This document shows positions 31,843 through 40,466 of a DNA stretch of 54,886 bases, piece after piece (the first letter of the stretch is position 1; every line of letters begins with the position of its first letter). The translations under genes were made by a program, and so were the position numbers. This DNA comes from REEB95 sp035632055 (GTDB taxonomy: Bacteria > Pseudomonadota > Alphaproteobacteria > ATCC43930 > CGMCC-115725): positions 1 to 54,886 of the forward strand of contig DASQHO010000093.1 of assembly GCA_035632055.1 (NCBI GenBank), read 5' to 3'. The notes beneath the pieces are model-generated. The model was not told the origin of the DNA and made no database searches. It saw only the letters and a program-made list of their open reading frames with translations.

Positions 31843-32865
31843 CTACCGGCCCAGCTCGGCCTTCAGCTTTTTGGCGCCTTTTGCCAGCGCTTCGAGCTTG
31901 GCATAGGCGACAGTGCGGTCGAGCGGCGCCAGGCCGCAATTGGTGCAGGGCTGGAGATTCTCCGGCGCGACGTAGGGCAACGCGGTCTTCAGCACGGCTG
32001 CGACCTCGTCCGGCGTTTCGATGCGGTCGGTGGCGACGTCGATCGCGCCGAGCAAAATCTGCTTGCCCTTGAGCAGACCAAGAAGGCTGACTGGCACCTT
32101 GGAGTGGATGCATTCGAGCGACACCTGGCTGATCTTGCTCTTGGCAAGCGCAGGGAAGATCGCCTCGTACTGCCGCCATTCGTTACCGAGGCTCGCCTTC
32201 CAGTCGATGTTCGCTTTGATACCATAGCCATAGCAGATATGGACGGCGGTCTTGGCCTTGAGTCCCTGCGCCGCGCGTTCGAGCGCCGCCACGCCCCAGT
32301 CCTGAACCTCGCGCATATAGACGTTGAAGGCGGGTTCGTCGAACTGGATGACGTCGACGCCGATGGCGTCGAGCTCGCGCGCTTCCTCGTTAAGCAGCTC
32401 AGCAAAGCGCATCGCCATCTTGACCCGGTCGCCGTAGAACTGATCGGCGATCGTATCGATGATTGTCATCGGCCCCGGCAGGGTGAATTTGAGCTTGTGC
32501 CGCGTATGAGCGCGCGCCAGCGTCGCCTCCATCCGGTGCACGCTGCCTTTGCGCTGCAATTCGCTGGTCACTGTTGGGACCTCGGCGACGTAGCGGTTGT
32601 CGCGGATGCCCATTTTGACGCGCTTGCCGAAATCGATGCCGCCGAGATTGGCAAGGAAGCCATGGACGAAATGCTGCCGTGCCATCTCGCCATCCGTGAC
32701 GATGTCGATGCCGGCGTCCTCCTGTTCCTTGATTGCGAGCACGGTAGCGTCGCGCTTGGCTTGGTCCAGCGCGTCACCCTCGGCGGCCCACGGCGCCCAC
32801 AGCATATTGGGCTTCGCAAGCCAGGCGGGTTTCGGCAGGCTACCGGCAATGGTGGTCTCGAGCAT
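31843..32865 (-). CDS. MetE-C-like methyltransferase (core methionine synthase type)
   Basis: A 340-residue TIM-barrel protein of the MetE C-terminal family but of another branch than the two 373-residue copies: it starts MLETTIAGSLPKPAWL. Zinc ligands are H209-x-C211 (HICYGYG) and C310 (C307-T-N-C310-GL), and GPMTIIDTI and FDEPAF are further family motifs. Short MetE proteins of this kind have been described as methylcobalamin-dependent core enzymes; whether that holds here is unknown. GGGAGA lies before the ATG at 32865. It is the last gene of the benzoate/Liv series, 24 bp after the hydrolase. Confidence 0.83.
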   Translation of the reverse strand: MLETTIAGSLPKPAWLAKPNMLWAPWAAEGDALDQAKRDATVLAIKEQEDAGIDIVTDGEMARQHFVHGFLANLGGIDFGKRVKMGIRDNRYVAEVPTVTSELQRKGSVHRMEATLARAHTRHKLKFTLPGPMTIIDTIADQFYGDRVKMAMRFAELLNEEARELDAIGVDVIQFDEPAFNVYMREVQDWGVAALERAAQGLKAKTAVHICYGYGIKANIDWKASLGNEWRQYEAIFPALAKSKISQVSLECIHSKVPVSLLGLLKGKQILLGAIDVATDRIETPDEVAAVLKTALPYVAPENLQPCTNCGLAPLDRTVAYAKLEALAKGAKKLKAELGR

Positions 32866-32889
32866 GGCGTTCTTTCTCCCGGCCGCAGA

Positions 32890-33651
32890 CTATAACGCGG
32901 CGATGAAACCGACCATTGCCGCGAGGGTGTCGGCTTCCTGGTCGCGATGCGGTGCGTGCATGCAATTGTCGAGCAGCAGCTTTTCGAACGGTCCTTTGAC
33001 GCCGCGCGCCACGGCGTTGACTTGCTCAACCGTGCCGTATTGGTCGTCGATGCCCTGTATCGCCAGCACCGGACAGGTTACGCCGGGCAAGCAATCCTCG
33101 ATGTTCCAGGCACGGAATTGCGGCGACAGCCAGATGTCATTCCAGCCGCGGAACACGCCTTCGACGTCGGCGTGATAGGGCGCAAGGCGGCGCTTCAGGT
33201 CGGAATCCTCGTAGGCATGTTTCGCCTCCTCGATGCCGAGGATGGAGACGTCCTCGACGAAGACGTGTGGCGCCTCCAAAACCAGGCCGCGCACCGGCCA
33301 ACGGCCGCTGTTGGCGTGGATCAGCGCGATCGAGGCGCCGTCGCTATGTCCGATCAGGACTGGATTGTCGATCGCCAGGGCCGCGCGCAACGCCGGCAGC
33401 TCGTCGAGGGCTTCACCATGCATGTAGCGCGGATCGCGCGGGCCGCGGAACCGATCGGACTTGCCGTACCCCCAGCGCGAATAGGTGACCGTGCGGCAGC
33501 CGGTGGCGGCAGCCAGTTTCGCCGGAAAATCCCGCCACATTGCGACCGAACCGAGGCCCTCATGCAGCAGCATGAGGGTCGCCGTGCCGGCGTGCCGCGC
33601 TGCGATCTCGGTATATTCGATACGGTGTCGGTTGATTTCGACGAACGGCAA
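32890..33651 (-). CDS. Alpha/beta hydrolase
   Basis: A 253-residue hydrolase. LLHEGLGSVAMWRDFP is the oxyanion loop, SRWGYGKSDRF follows, and GHSDGASIALIHA contains the nucleophilic serine with aspartate next to it. IQGIDDQYG and DNCMHAPHRDQ supply the acid and histidine. I chose the TTG at 33651: GGAG stands 7 nt ahead, and it begins one base after the livF stop, so translation is coupled. The longer frame to 33717 adds no recognisable sequence. In the benzoate series it may hydrolyse a ring-cleavage thioester or an ester that yields benzoate; that is inference. Confidence 0.8.
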   Translation of the reverse strand: MPFVEINRHRIEYTEIAARHAGTATLMLLHEGLGSVAMWRDFPAKLAAATGCRTVTYSRWGYGKSDRFRGPRDPRYMHGEALDELPALRAALAIDNPVLIGHSDGASIALIHANSGRWPVRGLVLEAPHVFVEDVSILGIEEAKHAYEDSDLKRRLAPYHADVEGVFRGWNDIWLSPQFRAWNIEDCLPGVTCPVLAIQGIDDQYGTVEQVNAVARGVKGPFEKLLLDNCMHAPHRDQEADTLAAMVGFIAAL

Positions 33652-33652
33652 T

Positions 33653-34384
33653 TCACACTCCGAGATGCCGCCGCAACAGCGCCTGATCGGCTTTGAGCCG
33701 CGCCGGCTCGCCGGCAAAGGCGACGCGGCCCTTGACCAGGAGAACGGCGTGGTCGGCGAGCGTGCTGAGCGTGGCGAAATTCTTGTCGACGATGACGCAG
33801 GCGATGCGGCTTTCGCGAAGCTGCCGGATGATTGCCCAGATCTCCTTGGCGATGCGTGGCGACAGGCCTTCGGTGGCCTCGTCGAGGACGATCAGGTCGG
33901 GGTTGGTCATCAGCGCGCGTCCGATCGTGAGCGTCTGTTGTTCGCCGCCCGACAGTAGCGCGCCACTCTGGTGAAGCCGCTCCGCGAGACGCGGAAAGGT
34001 ATCGAGCACGCGCGCCAGCGTCCAGTCCATCCGGCCGTGGCGCCCCGGCCGTGCTGCGAGTTGGAGATGCTCGCGCACAGTGAGCTTGGGGAAAATGCCG
34101 CGGCCTTCGGGGACCAGCGCTAGGCCTTCGCGCGCGACCCGGTGCGGCTGCGCGCCGGTCATGTCGGCGCCGTTGATCCGCACGCTGCCGTGGCGCGGCG
34201 GGGTCAGGCCCAAGAGCGAGCGCAGCAACGTCGTCTTGCCCATGCCATTGCGGCCGAGCAGAGCAACAGTTTCGCCGCGGCCGATCGCGAAATCAACGCC
34301 ATGCAGGACATGGCTCGCGCCATAGAAGGTGTGTAGGCCTCGGGCTTCGATCAGCGCCGGCTCGGGCTCATAGACATCGATCAT
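33653..34384 (-). CDS. livF: Branched-chain amino acid-type ABC transporter ATPase LivF
   Basis: A 243-residue ATPase. Walker A is GRNGMGKTT, the signature is LSGGEQQTLTIGRAL, and Walker B is LIVLDEATEGLSP. The last form is the LivF hallmark. PEGRGIFPKLTVREHL is also LivF-like. With LivG it drives uptake through LivHM at the inner membrane. Its start at 34384 overlaps the livG stop by 4 bp. It belongs to the operon headed by the benzoate-CoA ligase, so aromatic acid uptake is more likely than amino acid uptake. Confidence 0.92.
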   Translation of the reverse strand: MIDVYEPEPALIEARGLHTFYGASHVLHGVDFAIGRGETVALLGRNGMGKTTLLRSLLGLTPPRHGSVRINGADMTGAQPHRVAREGLALVPEGRGIFPKLTVREHLQLAARPGRHGRMDWTLARVLDTFPRLAERLHQSGALLSGGEQQTLTIGRALMTNPDLIVLDEATEGLSPRIAKEIWAIIRQLRESRIACVIVDKNFATLSTLADHAVLLVKGRVAFAGEPARLKADQALLRRHLGV

Positions 34385-35136
34385 GGTGGCGTCTCGTCGC
34401 TGCCGAGATAGGCCTCCTGAACCGCTGCGCTGGCGCGGATCGCCTCGGGCGCGCCGGATTCAAGCACCTTTCCGTCCACCATCACGGTAAGCGTGTGGGC
34501 GATGCGGAAGACCGCATCCATGTCGTGCTCGACCAGCAGTACGGCGTGGTCGCGCCCGAGTTCGGCGATGAGCGCGGTCATGCGTTCGGATTCCTCAGTA
34601 CCCATGCCGGCCAGCGGCTCATCGAGCAGTAGTGTCTTGGGTGCGGTCGCCAGCGTTATGGCGATTTCGAGCTGGCGTTGTTCGCCGTGCGATAAGGTTC
34701 CGGCGATGCGTTCGCCGTGCTCAAGGCGCACGCGCGCGAGCGCCGCTTCCGCTGCTTCGTCGAGCGTGCGCACGTCGCGTGCCTGGCGCAACAGGCCAAG
34801 ACCATGTGCCAGCCGTGCCTGCGCCGCGAGACGGCAATTCTCGAAGGCGGAAAAGCCGGCGAAGACATTGATGCGTTGATAGCTGCGGCCGATGCCGAGC
34901 CGGGCGATGTGCTCGGGCGCCGCGCCGGCGATCTCACGGCCGGCGAAACGGATGCTGCCGGCGGTGGGGGCAAGGTCGCCCGACAGCAGGTTGATGAGCG
35001 TAGTTTTGCCGGCGCCGTTTGGGCCGATAACGGCGTGAATTTCGCCGGTAAACAGTTCGAGCGACACGCCGTCGACTGCCTTAAGGCCGCCGAATTGCCG
35101 CACCACGTCGTACGCCGCCAAGACCGGCTCAGCCAT
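34381..35136 (-). CDS. livG: Branched-chain amino acid-type ABC transporter ATPase LivG
   Basis: A 251-residue ATPase. Walker A is GPNGAGKTT, the signature LSHGEQRQLEIAI, and Walker B LLLDEPLAGMG. The long segment after Walker A (FAGREIAGAAPEHIARLGIGRSYQ) is LivG-specific. I take the ATG at 35136 because it overlaps the livM stop by 8 bp and starts MAEPVLAAYDVVRQFGG; the frame continues upstream over livM in a meaningless register. Confidence 0.92.
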   Translation of the reverse strand: MAEPVLAAYDVVRQFGGLKAVDGVSLELFTGEIHAVIGPNGAGKTTLINLLSGDLAPTAGSIRFAGREIAGAAPEHIARLGIGRSYQRINVFAGFSAFENCRLAAQARLAHGLGLLRQARDVRTLDEAAEAALARVRLEHGERIAGTLSHGEQRQLEIAITLATAPKTLLLDEPLAGMGTEESERMTALIAELGRDHAVLLVEHDMDAVFRIAHTLTVMVDGKVLESGAPEAIRASAAVQEAYLGSDETPP

Positions 35137-36079
35137 GCGCCTTCTCCGTCCGGCGCATGAGACCGCCGATGCCCTGCGGCAACAGCAACACGGCAACGAT
35201 GATGAATAGGCCCAGCGGCAGCAGCCAGTGGCGCGTGATGTCGGTGAGCCCGTCCTGCAACAGGACGAGGGCGAAAGCGCCGAGGACCGAACCGTAGAGC
35301 GTGCCCATTCCACCGAGAATCACCATCATCAGCACCTCGCCCGACAGCCGCCAACCGAACAAGTCGGGGCTGACGAAGCCGAATTGCGCCGCGTCGAGAT
35401 AGCCGGCGAGGCCCGCGACCGCGCCGGCGATGACGAAGGCGGCGAGCTTGTAGCCGTAAGTGGCGAAGCCGAGTGCGCGCATGCGGCTTTCGTTGCTGCG
35501 GATGCCGAGCAGCGCATGGCCGAACAGTGAGCGTGTCACAAACCGCAGGACGAGATAGCTGGCGGCAAGCGCCGCCAGCACCAGGTAGTAGAAGCTGGCG
35601 GGCCGATCGAGCGAGACGGGTGTCCAGCCGAACAATGCGGGCGACGGCTTGACGTAGATGTAGACGCCGTCCGAGCCGCCGAGCGCCTTGCTGCCGATGA
35701 CGTAGTAGAACAGCATCTGGGCGAAGGCGAGTGTCACCATGATGAACGAGACGCCCGTGGTGCGCAGCACCAGCAGGCCAATCACAAATGCCGCCACGGC
35801 CGACGCGGCGCTCGCCGCCGGCAATGACAGGTAAAGGCTGGCCGCCGCATATTGCGGCGACAGCAGGAACAGCGCATAGGCACCGATGCCGAAGAAGGCG
35901 GCATGGCCGAAACTGACCAGGCCGGTGTAACCGACCAGCAGATCGAGGCTCATGGCGAAGATCGCCATGATCATGATCTTGGCGAAAAGCTGCAGGTAGA
36001 AGGTCCCGGCCAGCAGCGGAAACAGCGCCAGCAGAACGAAGGCTGCCAGCAGCATGGCCCGCTCGCGCATCGCTCGCAT
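35129..36079 (-). CDS. livM: Branched-chain amino acid-type ABC permease LivM
   Basis: A 316-residue inner-membrane permease with about nine helices. Typical segments are MSLDLLVGYTGLVSFGHAAFFGIGAYA, IGLLVLRTTGVSFIMVTLAFAQM and AFVIAGAVAGLAGYLDA. GGMGTLYGSVLGAFALV is the EAA-like coupling loop that contacts the ATPases. It follows livH by 2 bp and overlaps livG. Substrate choice is set by the binding protein LivK. Confidence 0.92.
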   Translation of the reverse strand: MRAMRERAMLLAAFVLLALFPLLAGTFYLQLFAKIMIMAIFAMSLDLLVGYTGLVSFGHAAFFGIGAYALFLLSPQYAAASLYLSLPAASAASAVAAFVIGLLVLRTTGVSFIMVTLAFAQMLFYYVIGSKALGGSDGVYIYVKPSPALFGWTPVSLDRPASFYYLVLAALAASYLVLRFVTRSLFGHALLGIRSNESRMRALGFATYGYKLAAFVIAGAVAGLAGYLDAAQFGFVSPDLFGWRLSGEVLMMVILGGMGTLYGSVLGAFALVLLQDGLTDITRHWLLPLGLFIIVAVLLLPQGIGGLMRRTEKAHG

Positions 36080-36081
36080 GC

Positions 36082-36963
36082 TCAGGCGGCTCCGGCGCGG
36101 CCGAACAGACCGGCCGGCCGCAACAGCAGCACCGCCGCCATCAACACGTAGATCGTCATGCCCGAAAGCTGCGGCAGATAGATCTGACCGAATGTGTCGG
36201 CGAGGCCAATGAGCAGCGAACCGAAAAACGCGCCCTTGATCGAGCCAATACCGCCAATCACCACGACAACGAACGAGACGATCAATACGTCGTTGCCCAT
36301 GCCGGGAAACACCGACGCCACTGGCGCGGCGATCATGCCGGCGAGCGCCGCCAGCGCGAGGCCAAGCGCGAAGACCGCGCGATAGACCCAGGCAATATCA
36401 ATGCCAAGCGACTGCACCATCTCGCGGTTGGTCGAGCCGGCGCGGATTGCCATGCCGAGACGCGTATAGCGGATCAGCCACCACATCGCGCCGGCGATGA
36501 CGAGGCAGAAGGCTGACAGGAACAAGCGGTAGGCCGGATAGGTGAGCGCGTCCTTGAGCGGGATAGAAAAATCGAGGAAGGCCGGCACGGCGACGCCGTG
36601 CACATCGTCTCCGAACAGCAGCGAACGGATCTCCTCCAGTACCAAGATGAGGCCGTAAGTCAGTAGCACCTGATAGAGGTGGTCACGGCGATAAAGCGGG
36701 CGGAACAGCAGCGCCTCGAGCGCGACCCCGAGCCCGATCGCCAGCGGCACGGAAACGAGGATCGCAGTCCACAAGTCGCCCGTCAGTCTCGTGAAGGCGT
36801 AAACGAGATAGGCACCGAGCATGTAGAAACTGCCGTGCGCCAGATTGATGACGCCCATGATGCCGAAGATGAGCGTCAGGCCGCTGGCGACCAGGAAGAG
36901 CAACAGCCCTTCCTGGACGCCGTTCAACACCTGGATCAGAAAAAACGCGAGGGAATCTGACAT
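36082..36963 (-). CDS. livH: Branched-chain amino acid-type ABC permease LivH
   Basis: A 293-residue inner-membrane permease. LNGVQEGLLLFLVASGLTLIFGIMGVINLAHGSFYMLGAYL is, in shorter pieces, the LivH opening; VVVIGGIGSIKGAFFGSLLIGL is the coupling loop. It pairs with LivM to form the channel. It is separated from livK by 64 bp holding a large inverted repeat, which may set a step in expression between binding protein and membrane parts. Confidence 0.92.
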   Translation of the reverse strand: MSDSLAFFLIQVLNGVQEGLLLFLVASGLTLIFGIMGVINLAHGSFYMLGAYLVYAFTRLTGDLWTAILVSVPLAIGLGVALEALLFRPLYRRDHLYQVLLTYGLILVLEEIRSLLFGDDVHGVAVPAFLDFSIPLKDALTYPAYRLFLSAFCLVIAGAMWWLIRYTRLGMAIRAGSTNREMVQSLGIDIAWVYRAVFALGLALAALAGMIAAPVASVFPGMGNDVLIVSFVVVVIGGIGSIKGAFFGSLLIGLADTFGQIYLPQLSGMTIYVLMAAVLLLRPAGLFGRAGAA

Positions 36964-36966
36964 CCG

Positions 36967-37024
36967 GCTATCGGCCGTCAGCGTTCAGCCGAAGAGCATT
37001 GGCCAATGGCTGATCGCTGATAGC
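36967..37024 (-). repeat. Imperfect inverted repeat between livK and livH
   Basis: GCTATCGGCCGTCAGC (36967-36982) and GCTGATCGCTGATAGC (37009-37024) are reverse complements at 13 of 16 positions. Between them lies the perfect palindrome CATTGGCCAATG (36997-37008). The RNA could form a stable double hairpin. Such structures downstream of binding-protein genes often slow 3' decay; a dispersed intergenic repeat is the other possibility. Confidence 0.6.
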
Positions 37025-37027
37025 TTT

Positions 37028-38236
37028 CTACGCCGACATCTTGCAGCCGGTGGCCGGATCGGCGAGGGCCTTGATGGCGACGCGCACATAGCGATTCTCG
37101 GTGCCCTGTACTTTGCGCAAATAGAAGTCTTGCACAGGATTGTGCGCCTTGGAGAGCGTGAACCGGCCGCGCGGACTGTCGAACACCGTTTTCTCCATCG
37201 CGCTGACCAGCGCGTCGCGCGCCTTCACGTCGCCTTTGACCGCGCCAAGCCCGGAGATCAGCAGCGTGCCGGTGTCGTAGCCCTGGACGGCATAGACGTC
37301 GGCGGCGCGGCCGGTCGCCTTCTTGAAGGCGGCGCGGAACGCCTTGTCCTTGGCGAACTTAAGGTCGTCGGCGTAGTGCAGCGTTGTTTCGAGTCCCTGC
37401 GCCGCTTCGCCTTGCGCCTCGAGCGTGCCGTCGGTGAGGAAGCCGGGTCCGACCAGGGGAATCGCCGTCTTAAGACCGGCCGCGGCATAATCTTTGACGA
37501 ACTTGACAGCGCCGCCGCCAGCGAAGAAGGCATAAACCACATCGGGCTTGAGCGCCGCAATTTCGGTCAAGAGTGGCTGGAACTCAACGCCAGGGAAGGG
37601 CAGGAAGAGGCCCTTCTCAGTCTTGCCGCCGCTTTTCGTGAATGCCTCGGTGAAGGCATCGGTCGATTCCTTGCCGGCGGCGTAGTCCCATGAGATCACC
37701 ACGGCCCGTTTGCGCCCGGCATCGGCCGCGACCTTGCCCATGGCGTAGGCCGGCTGCCAGTTCGAGAAGGAGGTGCGGAAGATGTTGGGTGCGCACAACG
37801 CGCCGGTGGCGGCGCCGACGCCGCCGTTCGGAATGACCAGCATGGTGTTGCTGTCGCGCGCCACCTTGACCATCGCCATGACGACTCCCGAATGCACGGT
37901 GCCGATCATAAAGTCGACCTTGTCGCGCGCCACCAGCTTGTTGGCATTGTCGCTGCCCTTTGCCGGATCGGATTCGTCGTCGAGCGTGATGTACTCGATG
38001 TCGCGGCCGCCGAGCTTGCCGCCCCTCTCGTGGATCGCCAAGCGCAGCGCGTCGTCAATGTTTTTACCCAATGCGGCATAGGTGCCGGTATAGGGCAGCA
38101 TCAGCCCAAGCCGAATTTTGGCCTGCTGGCCGATGGCGAAGCGCGTCGGCACAAAGCCTGTCGCTGCAGCCGCGCCGGCCGCCGCCATGCCGGCGAGCAC
38201 CCGCCGGCGCGATGCCTTTCTGGTCGAATTTGACAT
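37028..38236 (-). CDS. livK: ABC transporter substrate-binding protein (LivK-like), probably for an aromatic acid
   Basis: A 402-residue periplasmic binding protein. The N-terminus has a Tat-type signal: MSNSTRKASRRRVLAGMAAAG, with the twin arginine followed by a hydrophobic part. IRLGLMLPYTGTYAALGKN is the first strand of the Leu/Ile/Val-binding fold. AGGGGG lies before the ATG. It stands between the benzoate-CoA ligase gene and livHMGF, so the ligand is probably benzoate or a related aromatic acid; this is inferred from the neighbours only. Confidence 0.9.
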   Translation of the reverse strand: MSNSTRKASRRRVLAGMAAAGAAAATGFVPTRFAIGQQAKIRLGLMLPYTGTYAALGKNIDDALRLAIHERGGKLGGRDIEYITLDDESDPAKGSDNANKLVARDKVDFMIGTVHSGVVMAMVKVARDSNTMLVIPNGGVGAATGALCAPNIFRTSFSNWQPAYAMGKVAADAGRKRAVVISWDYAAGKESTDAFTEAFTKSGGKTEKGLFLPFPGVEFQPLLTEIAALKPDVVYAFFAGGGAVKFVKDYAAAGLKTAIPLVGPGFLTDGTLEAQGEAAQGLETTLHYADDLKFAKDKAFRAAFKKATGRAADVYAVQGYDTGTLLISGLGAVKGDVKARDALVSAMEKTVFDSPRGRFTLSKAHNPVQDFYLRKVQGTENRYVRVAIKALADPATGCKMSA

Positions 38237-38262
38237 GTTGTCCCCCTGGGTTGCCGTTGTCG

Positions 38263-39846
38263 TTACTTGCGGTCACGTTCACGCAGCTTGAAGCGCTGGA
38301 TCTTGCCCGTCGCGGTTTTGGGCAGATCGCCGACGAACTCGACCCAGCGCGGATATTTGTAGGGCGCGAGGCGCGCCTTGACGTGCGCCTGCAGCGCCTC
38401 GGCGAGCGCTGGCGAATTGGCGTGGCCGGGCTTGAGCACGACGTAAGCCTTGGGCTTGACCAGTTGCTGCTCGTCGGCGTGGCCGATCACCGCCGCTTCG
38501 AGAACGTCGGCGTGAGTCATCAGTGCCGCTTCGACCTCGAAAGGTGAGACATACATGCCGCTGACCTTCAGCATATCGTCGGTGCGGCCGCCATACGTGT
38601 AATAGCCCTGTGCGTCGCGCGTGTACTTGTCGCCGCTGCGCGTCCACGCGCCGAGGAATGTCTCGCGGCTCTTGGCACGATTGTTCCAATAGCCTGCGGC
38701 GCTGGTCGGGCCGGCAACCTGAAGCTCGCCGATCTCGCCGTCCATCACCGGTTTGCCGTCTTCGTCGACAAGCCGGATGTCGTAGCCTGGAACCGGCACG
38801 CCGGTGGTGCCGTAATGCACGTCACCCGGCCGGTTGGAAAGAAAGATATGCAGCATCTCGGTCGATCCGATACCGTCGAGAATCTCGACACCGAGCCGCT
38901 CGGTCCAGCGCTTGCCGATGTTCTCGGGCAGTGCCTCGCCCGCCGACACGCAGCGCCGCAATGCCAGGTCACCGCGCTGCGGCAGATCGCTGCTGGCGAG
39001 CAACGCCGCATAGAGCGTCGGTACGCCATAGAAGATTGTGGGCTTTTTCTCGCGCAGCATGCGGATCACGGCCGCTGGCGTCGGTCGTTCAGCCAGCAGT
39101 AGGCTGGTGGCGCCGACGGCCAGAGGAAAAGTCAGCGCGTTGCCCAGACCGTAGGCAAAGAACAGCTTGGCGGCGGAATAGACGACGTCGCTTTCGCGGA
39201 TGCCGAGCACCGGCTTGGCGTAAAGCTCGGCAGTCAGCGTCAGATGCGAATGCAGATGCATCGCGCCTTTGGGTGCGCCGGTCGAGCCCGACGAATAGAG
39301 CCAGAAGCAAATGTCGTCGCAAGTGGTTGCGGCCGCCCGTGCCTTGGCCGGCGCGTCGGCCAGGAGGTTCGCAAACGACAGGCGGCCCGCCGGTGCCGTG
39401 CCCACAACGATCACATGTTCAAGAGCGGGTTGGGTCGCCAATGCCGGCGCGAGCTTGTCATAGAGTGCGTCGGACACGATCAGCGCGCGGGCGCGGCTGT
39501 CGCGCAGCATGAATTCATAGTCGTTGGCGGTCAGCAGCGTGTTGACCGGCACCGGCACAATGCCCGCCTTGATCGCGCCGAGGAAGGCCACCGGAAAATC
39601 CACCGTATCGAGCAGACACAACATGACCCGCTGCTCGGGCTGCAGCCCCAGCCGGCGCAACGCGCCGGCGGCACGGTCGGCGCGCTCGGTGAGTTGGGCA
39701 TAGGTGAGACTGGAATGGTCGTCGACAAAGGCGAGCTTATCGCCGCGGCCGGCGGCGAGATTGCGGTCGAGCAGATCTGCCGCAGCATTGAAGTCGCGCG
39801 GGATTGCGATCCGCGGCGCCACCGCGGCGGATCCGTCGGCTGTCAT
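38263..39846 (-). CDS. Benzoate-CoA ligase family protein
   Basis: A 527-residue adenylate-forming enzyme. The phosphate loop is YSSGSTGAPKGAMH, the adenine-binding motif is DGIGSTEMLHIF, the hinge follows YTYGGRTDDMLKVSG, and the C-terminal catalytic lysine is in KTATGKIQRFKL. Segments such as FNAAADLLDRNL and IFYGVPTLYAALL are like benzoate- and aminobenzoate-CoA ligases (BclA/BadA). It activates benzoate with ATP and CoA in the cytoplasm and so supplies BoxB/BoxC. GGGAGG stands before the ATG at 39846. It heads the series with the Liv transporter. Confidence 0.9.
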   Translation of the reverse strand: MTADGSAAVAPRIAIPRDFNAAADLLDRNLAAGRGDKLAFVDDHSSLTYAQLTERADRAAGALRRLGLQPEQRVMLCLLDTVDFPVAFLGAIKAGIVPVPVNTLLTANDYEFMLRDSRARALIVSDALYDKLAPALATQPALEHVIVVGTAPAGRLSFANLLADAPAKARAAATTCDDICFWLYSSGSTGAPKGAMHLHSHLTLTAELYAKPVLGIRESDVVYSAAKLFFAYGLGNALTFPLAVGATSLLLAERPTPAAVIRMLREKKPTIFYGVPTLYAALLASSDLPQRGDLALRRCVSAGEALPENIGKRWTERLGVEILDGIGSTEMLHIFLSNRPGDVHYGTTGVPVPGYDIRLVDEDGKPVMDGEIGELQVAGPTSAAGYWNNRAKSRETFLGAWTRSGDKYTRDAQGYYTYGGRTDDMLKVSGMYVSPFEVEAALMTHADVLEAAVIGHADEQQLVKPKAYVVLKPGHANSPALAEALQAHVKARLAPYKYPRWVEFVGDLPKTATGKIQRFKLRERDRK

Positions 39847-39957
39847 GCCATCCTCCCTGCGGCGCGGCTCTTGCTATGGCCTTTTAGCGCCTTCATTCTC
39901 GATGTTTGGCGAGGGGGGACGCGGCGTCAAGCCCTTACTGCCGGCCACCGACGCAGG

Positions 39958-40425
39958 TCACTCGGACCACACGAAACCAGTCATCAGCATATCAATATTG
40001 GTGCCGTCGTTTGCCAGGGGCACCACCAGCGCCTCGCAATCGAGCATCGCCATCCTGTCCGTGAACATGTGCGCGCGCCGGGCAGCGATCGGTCGGCGTT
40101 CGTCGAGGGAGCGCAGGTAATGATCGAGGATCAGCGCGCGGTGCTTTTCGTCGGTGTATTGGTCGAGGAACTTGTGTGTCATGTCGAAGCCGGTGCGCGC
40201 GGAGATATTGGTGGCGTGCACCCGATAATAGAAGCGCAACGGATGCCGCCGAACTTCGACCAACGACAGATTGCCGATGATGTATCGCATCTCGGCCGGA
40301 TCAAAATCGGCACGCGCCGGAAAAGCGGGCGCGCGGCGCCGCGCTTCCCACTCTTCGTGCAAACGACGCAGCGCCGGGTTCGTCAGCGCCGTGACGTCGA
40401 CATATTCTTGCGCAATCTTATCCAA
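39958..40425 (-). CDS. PAS domain-containing protein (PAS_5-like)
   Basis: A 155-residue cytoplasmic protein. It resembles the single-PAS family frequent in alphaproteobacteria: LRRLHEEWEARRR at the N-terminus, AEMRYIIGNLSLVEVRRHPLRFYYR in the core, and CEALVVPLANDG near the end. No kinase or DNA-binding domain is attached. The start is TTG at 40425 behind AAGGG. It lies between the benzoate-CoA ligase and the glycosyltransferase on the same strand; a link with benzoate sensing is possible but unproven. Confidence 0.78.
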   Translation of the reverse strand: MDKIAQEYVDVTALTNPALRRLHEEWEARRRAPAFPARADFDPAEMRYIIGNLSLVEVRRHPLRFYYRVHATNISARTGFDMTHKFLDQYTDEKHRALILDHYLRSLDERRPIAARRAHMFTDRMAMLDCEALVVPLANDGTNIDMLMTGFVWSE

Positions 40426-40466
40426 GCCCGACCCTTTTCCCGCATCCGAGTATATACGCCCGAAAA

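Noticed and set aside
39890..39930. Promoter for the benzoate-CoA ligase series (TTGACG on the minus strand at 39930-39925)
   Set aside because: The matching -10 (AAACAT) is too poor and no operator is visible, so it is not listed as a feature.
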